NCBI GenBank assembly: GCA_023416275.1
Contig: JAEZIB010000048.1
Span: 1 to 39,807 of the forward strand
Length of the DNA: 39,807 bases
DNA from: Bacillota bacterium
GTDB taxonomy: Bacteria > Bacillota > Clostridia > Acetivibrionales > DSM-1351
Reading direction: 5' to 3'
The translations under genes and the position numbers were made by a program. Positions 33,479 to 39,807 of this stretch are shown one piece after another (within the stretch, counting starts at the first letter, position 1; each line of letters begins with the position of its first letter). The notes beneath the pieces were generated by a model that searched no databases, had not been told where the DNA came from, and saw nothing but the letters and a program-made list of their open reading frames with translations.

Positions 33479-33565
33479 TTTGTTTTATAACTTTTAGGAG
33501 GTTAGATTGAAAAACAACTTTGTACGAGCAAATAAAATAACTCAACTTTCCCATACAGAAAATCT

Positions 33566-33803
33566 ATCGGTGTTCAAACTTATCAATGGTTTGTTGCCGA
33601 AATAATTGCTCGAATTAGTAAGCGCTAGGAACTAGCGTTGTTCATTCTCAGCATTTTAGCTGTCGCACACATTCACCATCCATGGTTCATGGTGTGCTAA
33701 AACCGACATCGTGTCAGTTTTTCAGCAAAAAACTTCGATTTGCCAACTAATTTATGCAATTATTTCTAACCCAACTTTCCATTGATAAGTTGAACACTAT
33801 AAT
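33566..33803. repeat. Palindromic MITE-like element, family B
   Basis: The left arm (from GTGTTCAAACTTATCAATGG) and the right arm, read in reverse (GTGTTCAACTTATCAATGG), match at about 80% over some 50 bp, enclosing about 130 bp with smaller hairpins (GCGCTAGGAACTAGCG type, and CCATGGTTCATGG). It has no coding capacity. It sits between the dehydrogenase gene and the GatZ/KbaZ gene. A solo arm occurs at 29335-29388. Confidence 0.75.
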
Positions 33804-33884
33804 TCAACTGGAAAAGCTGAGTAACATAATTAGAAATACTCAATAAATATAGATTCACATTATTAAAGGAGGGGGTTTTAATAA

Positions 33885-35219
33885 ATGGCAGATTTACATC
33901 CATTGAAGGAATTAGTTGCAAAGCAGAAACAAGGAGTACCTATCGGAATATATTCTGTCTGCAGTGCAAATGAGTATGTTATTGAAGCAGCTATGGAGCG
34001 AGCTTTAAAATCAGATAACTATGTGTTAATCGAAGCAACTGCAAATCAAGTTAATCAGTTTGGTGGCTATACTAATATGAAACCGGTGGATTTTAAAGGG
34101 TTTGTATATAATATTGCAAAGAAAATAAAATTTCCAGAGGAAAAAATAATACTTGGTGGAGATCATCTTGGACCACTTACATGGAAAAATGAAAAATCCC
34201 AAACTGCAATGGAAAAATCATGTGAATTATTAAAGCAGTACGTCTTGGCAGGTTTTACGAAAATACATATTGATACAAGTATGCATCTTGCAGATGATAA
34301 TATTAATGAAAAGCTGGATACTGGTGTTATTGCTGAGAGAGGAGCTTTACTGTGCAAGGTTGCCGAAGAGGCGTATGCTGAACTTATAAAAAATGATAAA
34401 AATGCATTACAGCCTGTGTATGTTGTAGGAAGTGAAGTGCCTATTCCAGGCGGAAGTCAGGAAGAGGAAGAGGGGATTCAGGTCACGAAGGTCTGTGATT
34501 TTGAAGCGACTGTAGAAACCTTTAAGCAGGCATTTTATAAACTAGGACTTCAAAAGGCCTGGGATAATGTAATTGCTGTTGTAGTTCAGCCTGGTGTTGA
34601 ATTTGGTGATGAGACTATTCATGAATATAACCGTGAGGCGGCAAAAGAATTATGCCTTGCACTCAAAAAATATCCTAACCTTGTTTTTGAAGGTCATTCC
34701 ACTGACTATCAGACTAAAGCTAGACTTAGAGAAATGGTTGAGGATGGAATAGCTATACTTAAGGTGGGTCCGGCTTTAACTTTTGCCCTGAGAGAGGGGT
34801 TGTTTGCACTTTGTATGATAGAAGAAGAGATGTTCAGATACAATCCTGATATTTATCTTTCAAACCTTATTAGTATATTTGATGAGGCTATGCTCCAAAA
34901 TCCTGACAATTGGAATAAGCATTACCATGGAAATGGGGTAAAGCTTAGGTTTGCTAGAAAATACAGCTTTTCTGACAGATGTAGATACTATTTGCCAGAT
35001 TCAAATGTGCAGAATTCAATTAAGAGGTTGTTGCAAAACCTTGGAACAGTTACAATACCCCTTTCATTATTAAGCGAATACATGCCTATTCAATATAGTA
35101 AGGTTCGAAGTGGTAATTTACATAATAATGCTATAAGTCTATTAAAAGACAGAGTTGTAAACTGCATTGATGACTATTTGTATGCTACTGAAGCAACTCG
35201 GTATTTATATTCTGTATAA
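33885..35219 (+). CDS. GatZ/KbaZ-family protein: tagatose-bisphosphate aldolase non-catalytic subunit or sugar-phosphate 4-epimerase (444 aa)
   Basis: The N-terminal HPLKELVAKQKQGVPIGIYS, then VCSANEYVIEAAMERAL, then EATANQVNQFGGYTNMKP, are hallmarks of the GatZ/KbaZ family, as are GGDHLGPLTW, HIDTSMHLADD, YVVGSEVPIPGG, FEGHSTDYQT and LKVGPALTFALREGLFAL. Length is normal (about 430-450). In E. coli such proteins support the class II aldolase GatY/KbaY, but some members are known to work alone as 4-epimerases of ketose phosphates or uronates. No GatY/KbaY homologue is visible here, which favours the epimerase reading, for example tagatose-6-P to fructose-6-P. The GDH and HIDTS residues could bind metal. 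GGAGGGGG precedes the ATG. Confidence 0.9.
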   Translation: MADLHPLKELVAKQKQGVPIGIYSVCSANEYVIEAAMERALKSDNYVLIEATANQVNQFGGYTNMKPVDFKGFVYNIAKKIKFPEEKIILGGDHLGPLTWKNEKSQTAMEKSCELLKQYVLAGFTKIHIDTSMHLADDNINEKLDTGVIAERGALLCKVAEEAYAELIKNDKNALQPVYVVGSEVPIPGGSQEEEEGIQVTKVCDFEATVETFKQAFYKLGLQKAWDNVIAVVVQPGVEFGDETIHEYNREAAKELCLALKKYPNLVFEGHSTDYQTKARLREMVEDGIAILKVGPALTFALREGLFALCMIEEEMFRYNPDIYLSNLISIFDEAMLQNPDNWNKHYHGNGVKLRFARKYSFSDRCRYYLPDSNVQNSIKRLLQNLGTVTIPLSLLSEYMPIQYSKVRSGNLHNNAISLLKDRVVNCIDDYLYATEATRYLYSV

Positions 35220-35282
35220 TAACAGAGTTTCTTTTAATAAGTAATTAAATAAATTATATAAAATAAAAAGGAGACGTATACT

Positions 35283-36296
35283 ATGAGTAATGATATTATT
35301 AATCCAAGTTTAGTACCACAGAGAACCTTACGTGGAGGAGACAAGATGCCTGGTATTGGTATGGGCACTTTTGGTTCCGACAGATTTTCAGCTGAAGATA
35401 TTGCTGCTGCTGTAAAAGGTGCTGCAGAGGTGGGCTTCAGATTGTTTGACTGTGCATCTGTTTATGGAAATGAGCATTTAATTGGAGAGGTTTTTGAAGA
35501 TATTATGGAGACTGGTATAAAGAGAGAAGAACTCTTTATTACTTCAAAGGTTTGGAATGATATGCATGGAAAAGGAGATGTTTTGTTATCCTGTGCAAAA
35601 ACCTTAAAGGATTTAAAACTTGACTACATAGATTTATATTTTGTACACTGGCCATTTAGAAATTTCCATCCAAAAGGGGCTGCTCCTGATTACCATAATA
35701 AAGATGCAAGACCCTTCTCAATTGAGCAGTATATGGAAACGTGGTATCAGATGGAAAGATTACAGAAGGCTGGCTATGTTAAGCACATAGGAACATCAAA
35801 TATGACTATTCCTAAATTAAAGGAATTGATTAAGTACTGCACGATTATGCCTGCAGCAATTGAAATGGAGCTTCATCCATGTTTCCAACAGCCTGAGCAA
35901 TTTAAATTTGTTCTTGAGCATGGCATTCGGCCCATTGGTTTCTGTCCAATAGGTTCGCCTACAAGACCGGATCGTGATAAGACTTCTGAGGACTATGTTG
36001 ATATTCAGGAACCTGTAATTATTGAGATAGCTAAAGCTCATAATGTTCATCCTGCAGTTATTTGTATCAAGTGGGCTGTGCAGAGGGGGCAAACCCCAAT
36101 TCCATTCTCAATATTTAGAAACGAATATGCTAGCAATATCCGTTGTGTAGTTGAGGATCCGTTGACTGAAGACGAAATGAAGAAAATAGAAGGTGTTGAT
36201 AAAAACTGTAGATTAATCAAAGGACAAGTATTTCTTTGGGATGGAGCAAAGGATTGGACTGATTTGTGGGATTTGAACGGAGAAATAACAAAATAA
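35283..36296 (+). CDS. Aldo/keto reductase (aldose-reductase-like, 337 aa)
   Basis: The AKR catalytic tetrad is complete: D56 and Y61 (FDCASVYGNE), K89 (ITSKVWN) and H122 (YFVHWPF). The barrel strands and the C-terminal CIKWAVQRGQTPIPFS cofactor region are present. PIPFSIFRN resembles the NADPH-binding loop of the family. YFVHWP with a bulky following loop (RNFHPKG) is close to xylose/aldose reductases. It lies 63 bp after the GatZ/KbaZ gene with AAAGGAG. It probably reduces an aldose to its sugar alcohol, the opposite half-reaction of the zinc dehydrogenase; the substrate is not determined. Confidence 0.9.
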   Translation: MSNDIINPSLVPQRTLRGGDKMPGIGMGTFGSDRFSAEDIAAAVKGAAEVGFRLFDCASVYGNEHLIGEVFEDIMETGIKREELFITSKVWNDMHGKGDVLLSCAKTLKDLKLDYIDLYFVHWPFRNFHPKGAAPDYHNKDARPFSIEQYMETWYQMERLQKAGYVKHIGTSNMTIPKLKELIKYCTIMPAAIEMELHPCFQQPEQFKFVLEHGIRPIGFCPIGSPTRPDRDKTSEDYVDIQEPVIIEIAKAHNVHPAVICIKWAVQRGQTPIPFSIFRNEYASNIRCVVEDPLTEDEMKKIEGVDKNCRLIKGQVFLWDGAKDWTDLWDLNGEITK

Positions 36297-36327
36297 TAAT
36301 TACGCTAATTGAAGATTTGGAGGTTTT

Positions 36328-36759
36328 ATGTTAAAAGGAATTCCTTCTATTTTAACCCCTGAACTACTAAAGACACTAATGGAAATGGGGCATAGTGACG
36401 AACTAGTAATAGCAGATGGTAATTTTCCATCAGGCACTTTTGGAAAAAAGGTAATCAGACTCGATGGGCATGGTGTACCAGAGGTGTTAGACGCAATACT
36501 TAAGTTTTTTCCACTTGATCCTTACGTTGAAAGCCCTGTAGCATTGATGCAGGTCGTAAAGGGTGATACTGTTGAAACACCAATATGGGATATCTACAAG
36601 AAAATAATTAATAAACACGAATCCAAAAACAACAAAGTAGAAAATATTGAAAGATTTGCTTTCTATGAAAGAACAAAAAGTGCATATGCAGTAATTGCAA
36701 CAAGTGAAGCTGCATTGTATGCCAATATCATTTTGAAAAAGGGTGTTGTAATAGAGTAG
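36328..36759 (+). CDS. fucU: RbsD/FucU-family sugar mutarotase (143 aa)
   Basis: MLKGIPSILTPELLKTLMEM, then GHSDELVIADGNFPS with the conserved His and Asp (H22, D30), and a C-terminal FYERTKSAYAVIATSEAALY, where the paired Tyr/Asn region of FucU-type mutarotases lies. These enzymes interconvert the alpha and beta anomers of free sugars such as fucose, ribose or galactose in the cytoplasm. The length (about 140) fits FucU. It starts 31 bp after the reductase with TTGGAGG upstream and is probably in the same transcript. It would supply the anomer used by the reductase. Confidence 0.9.
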   Translation: MLKGIPSILTPELLKTLMEMGHSDELVIADGNFPSGTFGKKVIRLDGHGVPEVLDAILKFFPLDPYVESPVALMQVVKGDTVETPIWDIYKKIINKHESKNNKVENIERFAFYERTKSAYAVIATSEAALYANIILKKGVVIE

Positions 36760-36803
36760 TATTCATATAGATGTACCTCCCTAATAAAAATGAGAGTTTA
36801 GTC

Positions 36804-36873
36804 AATACTAATGTAGCGCACCGTTTAGGCGGTGATTTAAATAGTTTCTCTTTTTTGAATACGAAATAGTATT
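36804..36873. repeat. Short MITE-like family A element
   Basis: A 70-bp element bounded by AATACTA and TAGTATT. Its right half, read in reverse (AATACTATTTCGTATT, then GAAAC, then ATTTAAATCAC), matches the left arm of the element at 38805-39030. It contains a small CACCG/CGGTG hairpin. Confidence 0.6.
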
Positions 36874-36886
36874 ATACCAATGGGAA

Positions 36887-36940
36887 GCTGGGTTAAAAGT
36901 AATTGTTAAATTGTAGGTGTAGCAATTACTTTTAACCAGC
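36887..36940. repeat. Long hairpin between the mutarotase and histidine kinase genes
   Basis: GCTGGGTTAAAAGTAATTG (36887-36905) pairs with CAATTACTTTTAACCAGC (36923-36940), giving 18 bp with one bulged G and a 17-nt loop. There is no T run. It may end or protect the upstream transcript, or be another repeat. Confidence 0.7.
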
Positions 36941-37003
36941 AATAGAGTTAGGATGTCGGTTTGAGTTAAAGTATTCTAAAATTCAATTACAGGGTTTGAT
37001 AAA

Positions 37004-38806
37004 ATGAAAAAAAAACACATTAATCATTTATCTATATTATTTAAAGACATATCAATTAAAAATAAGATTTTTATTTTTTATATAATTATTTTAGGGATTT
37101 CACTAAGTATATTTGCTTTGCTCACCATAAGTATATCCAATAAGGCAATAATCGAAAAAGCTCAAAAAAATGCGGGACGTGAGCTGACACTTATTGATAA
37201 AAGTCTTATGAACTTGACCAGAAATTGTGAGGACTATGCAAGAATATTATCTACTGAGAACAGATTGCAAAATCAACTTGAATTAGTTAGAAATAGTGAT
37301 TTGAACTCAATTCAAAATATAGATGTTGAAAAAACTTTAAAGGAAGTAATTAGTAATATTGTACAACCTAATACTAAGATGTCGGCTGCAAGTATTATGT
37401 CATCGAAAAACGTACTATTTGACATAGGTTATGCAGACAATTTAAGTGTTTATTCCCAGTTTGATAGAACTATGATAAACGAAGTAGTTGAAATAAAAAG
37501 CCCTGTTTGGACGAGCTTGTTTAAACTAAAGTATCGTTATGGTGAGGAGGAGAATGTTTTTGCAATTGCAAAATCTATTATAGGAAGAAATACAGGGGCT
37601 AGATTGGGAATAGCAATACTTTATCTTAAGGAAACCGAAGTTGCATCAATTTATTTAAATAATATAATAAATGAAAATGATAAGTTTTTTATACTGGATA
37701 GTGAGAACAATATAATATCAACCCAGGATAAATATGATTTGTATCATAAATTTGATGAAGAGAAATATTTGGGAAAATATAGACTGGATACAATTCAAAA
37801 TGACGGAAGTCTAATAGTAAATATTGATGGTATACGAACATTGGTAACTTTACATAGATTTGATAAGCTTAATTGGAAGATTATTAGCACTATTCCTTTG
37901 AATGAAATAACTAGTGAGAATAAAGGAATAACAAGATTGATAATTATTATTGGCGTTGCATGTCTGGTGTTTGCATTTGCAGCATCATATCAGTTGTCTT
38001 ACACAATATCAAAGCCTATTCTAAAACTGGTTAGAATTATGAAGGAAATAAAGCAGGGAAATTTGGGACTAAGAGCTGATTTTAACGCTAATGACGAGAT
38101 TGGGATGCTTGGAGATGGTTTTAACAGCCTTATGGATAGAATTAACAAACTATTGGATCAGATTTATAATGAACAAAGGATAAAGCGTGAAAACGAATTC
38201 AGACTTCTACAATCACAGATTAAGCCACATTTTCTCTATAATACCATTGAAACTATTATTTCATTTATAAAACTTGATTTAAAGGAAAATGCCATAATGT
38301 CAGCAAAGTATCTAGCTGGATTTTATAGAATTTCATTAAGTAAAGGAAATGACATTATAACTATAGATGACGAAATGCTGCTTATAAAGAATTATTTATC
38401 AATACAAAAGTTAAGATATATAGAATATATGGATTATGAACTGCAATTTGATGAGGAAATATTAATTTATCAAATTCCAAAGCTGACATTACAACCACTG
38501 GTAGAAAATTCTATTTATCATGGCTTGAAGCAAAAAGAGGATAAAGGCACACTGATAATTAAAGGTTTTAAGAATGAGGAATGTATTAACATTGAAGTTT
38601 TTGATGACGGGATAGGAATAAGCCCGGATAAGATTGAAAGTATACTTCACAGTTCAACCGTACAGAATAAGCTGACAGATTTTGGAGTCAGCAGTGTTGA
38701 TTCCAGATTAAAGCTTCTGTATGGAGAAGAATACGGTTTAAAGATAGAAAGTATAGTTGGGGTATATACCAAAGTCACTGTCAAACTGCCGGCAATAAAA
38801 TTATAA
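37004..38806 (+). CDS. Sensor histidine kinase, YesM type (600 aa)
   Basis: Membrane sensor with TM1 at about 22-44, an extracellular Cache-like sensor (about 45-308), TM2 at about 311-329, HAMP (about 331-384), a His_kinase domain with QIKPHFLYNTIE (phospho-His H409), and an ATPase domain (N-box LVENSIYHG; G-box DDGIGISPD; GVSSVDSRLKLLYG). This layout is that of clostridial YesM/LytS-type kinases, which pair with AraC-type response regulators and often control sugar ABC transporters. The partner gene follows at 39045. The stop codon TAA overlaps the edge of a MITE-like repeat. Its location beside the sugar genes suggests that it senses an extracellular sugar or polyol. Confidence 0.93.
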   Translation: MKKKHINHLSILFKDISIKNKIFIFYIIILGISLSIFALLTISISNKAIIEKAQKNAGRELTLIDKSLMNLTRNCEDYARILSTENRLQNQLELVRNSDLNSIQNIDVEKTLKEVISNIVQPNTKMSAASIMSSKNVLFDIGYADNLSVYSQFDRTMINEVVEIKSPVWTSLFKLKYRYGEEENVFAIAKSIIGRNTGARLGIAILYLKETEVASIYLNNIINENDKFFILDSENNIISTQDKYDLYHKFDEEKYLGKYRLDTIQNDGSLIVNIDGIRTLVTLHRFDKLNWKIISTIPLNEITSENKGITRLIIIIGVACLVFAFAASYQLSYTISKPILKLVRIMKEIKQGNLGLRADFNANDEIGMLGDGFNSLMDRINKLLDQIYNEQRIKRENEFRLLQSQIKPHFLYNTIETIISFIKLDLKENAIMSAKYLAGFYRISLSKGNDIITIDDEMLLIKNYLSIQKLRYIEYMDYELQFDEEILIYQIPKLTLQPLVENSIYHGLKQKEDKGTLIIKGFKNEECINIEVFDDGIGISPDKIESILHSSTVQNKLTDFGVSSVDSRLKLLYGEEYGLKIESIVGVYTKVTVKLPAIKL

Positions 38807-39030
38807 TACTATTTCGTATTTAAATATAAGAAACAATATTTTAAATCACTGCTTACGAAGTAGACTGCATATGCAGCGACTCATAGCTTGAAAAATGCGA
38901 AGTTTACAATTAGTGCATTCATCATCCACTTCGCATTTTTGAGAAATCAAGCAATGGCGAGCTTTGCTTCATCGCCGCTAATGCGGTTATTTAAAATGTG
39001 ATTCCACATTTTAAATGCAAATTAGTATAA
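38805..39030. repeat. MITE-like family A element (226 bp) between kinase and response regulator genes
   Basis: The left arm AATACTATTTCGTATTTAAA and the right arm, read in reverse (ATACTAATTTGCATTTAAAA), are similar for about 45 bp. The inside has further hairpins (AAAATGCGAAGT / ACTTCGCATTTT is perfect over 12 bp). No coding capacity. It begins within the kinase stop codon and ends about 15 bp before the response-regulator start, so it fills the whole gap. Confidence 0.8.
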
Positions 39031-39044
39031 AGGGGTTAATCAAT

Positions 39045-39807
39045 ATGTACAAGGTTATGATTGTAGATGATGAGTTTTATTTCAGAGAGGCTCTAAAAAT
39101 TTCATTGCCATGGGAAAAATTAGGCTTTGAAATATGTGGTGAGGCTAAAAATGGAAAGGAAGCATTGAATAAAATACAGGAATTAAAGCCTGATATAACA
39201 ATTGTAGATATAAATATGCCAATAATGGACGGCCTGGAGTTTGCCAAGAAATTAAGAGAAATAGGAATTGAAAGTAAAATCCTAATTTTAACTGGGCACA
39301 GTGAATTTAGTTATGCTAAACAAGCAGTTTCATTAGGAGTATACAACTATTTGCTAAAACCAGTAAATGAAGACGAACTAGCTAGTTGTTTATGTGAAAT
39401 GAAATCAGATATAGAAAAGGAAGCTAATATAAAAATTGAGGTAGAAAAGCTAAAAAAACAAGTTGAAGAAAACATTCCATTACTGAGAGAAAAATTTTTA
39501 AATGACTTATTACAGGGAAACTCAGTAATAAAGTCAGAGGAAGTAGCCAGCAAAATAAAATATCTCAAAATGAATATACTTTCTAAATTTTATCAAGTTG
39601 CGGTAATTGAAGTTGACTATGATGAGAACTTTGAATGGACCGATGAAGACAGGCAGTTATGGTTATTTGCTGTTAAAAATATTACAGGTGAAATACTACA
39701 GGAGTATTTTGAATTTGAAATGTGCTATGACAGAGATGACCGATTATGTATTGTAGTATGCTTAAAAGGAAATGAAGCAGACTCATTGATAGAGAATGCA
39801 CTTGAGA
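39045..39807 (+). CDS. Response regulator, YesN/AraC type (N-terminal 254 aa, cut by window end)
   Basis: Start ATG 39045 with AGGGG upstream. The receiver domain is complete: MIVDDEFYFREAL with the acidic pair (D8, D9), the phospho-acceptor in ITIVDINMPIMDG (D55), the Thr in LILTGHSEF, and the Lys in YLLKPVNEDEL. Then comes a coiled-coil-like stretch (KEANIKIEVEKLKKQVEEN) and the start of the middle domain seen in YesN-type regulators. The AraC-type helix-turn-helix expected at the end lies beyond 39807. It pairs with the upstream YesM-type kinase. Confidence 0.9.
   Translation, partial: MYKVMIVDDEFYFREALKISLPWEKLGFEICGEAKNGKEALNKIQELKPDITIVDINMPIMDGLEFAKKLREIGIESKILILTGHSEFSYAKQAVSLGVYNYLLKPVNEDELASCLCEMKSDIEKEANIKIEVEKLKKQVEENIPLLREKFLNDLLQGNSVIKSEEVASKIKYLKMNILSKFYQVAVIEVDYDENFEWTDEDRQLWLFAVKNITGEILQEYFEFEMCYDRDDRLCIVVCLKGNEADSLIENALE

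Overview
The window reads as chromosomal DNA of a mesophilic, cellulosome-producing Clostridium (Ruminiclostridium group, close to C. cellulolyticum / C. papyrosolvens). The evidence is the AT-rich composition, strong AGGAGG-type ribosome binding sites, and four secreted proteins that end in type I dockerins: a GH5-CBM11 cellulase, an M6 metalloprotease, a CE1-type esterase and a clan GH-A glycosidase with CBM3. No cohesin or scaffoldin gene is present. The species call is an inference from these families.

Layout. Positions 1-6400 are an accessory region: the end of an IS66-family element, a compact structured-RNA candidate (403-640), an HNH nuclease joined to a degenerate tyrosine-recombinase-like domain, a small serine recombinase with res-like dyads, a secreted leucine-rich-repeat protein, a DUF4177-like protein and a GIY-YIG protein. 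A tRNA-Leu(UAG) follows at 6606, then a broken RCC1/SLH surface-protein gene and a membrane protein. Positions 8600-11562 hold an AraC regulator divergent from the GH5 cellulase. Positions 11900-15822 hold a DNA-3-methyladenine glycosylase gene bracketed by 188-bp direct repeats, then a TetM/EF-G-like translational GTPase fused to a YacP/Rae1-like NYN ribonuclease domain.

Positions 16561-27570 alternate cellulosomal genes with wreckage: the M6 protease-LamG-dockerin gene, a TetR-ClC operon, remnants of a multicopper oxidase and of an ABC solute-binding protein, the esterase, the GH/CBM3 protein, and a chimeric pseudogene whose 3' part is a copy of the LamG-dockerin tail of the M6 protease gene, including its terminator.

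Positions 28140-39807 hold a KAS III-like enzyme lacking the usual His/Asn, then a sugar cluster: LacI regulator, FGGY kinase, zinc polyol dehydrogenase, GatZ/KbaZ-family protein, aldo/keto reductase, FucU-type mutarotase, and a YesM/YesN-type two-component pair cut off by the window end. With no class II aldolase catalytic subunit visible, the set fits a redox-neutral route aldose -> polyol -> ketose -> ketose phosphate -> 4-epimer. For galactose this would be galactitol, tagatose, tagatose-6-P, fructose-6-P. This is a hypothesis. Two families of palindromic MITE-like repeats sit in nearly every intergenic gap of this cluster.

The items I would check first are the GTPase-NYN fusion, the structured RNA at 403-640, the proposed oxidoreductive sugar pathway, and the recombinase-like/HNH fusion.
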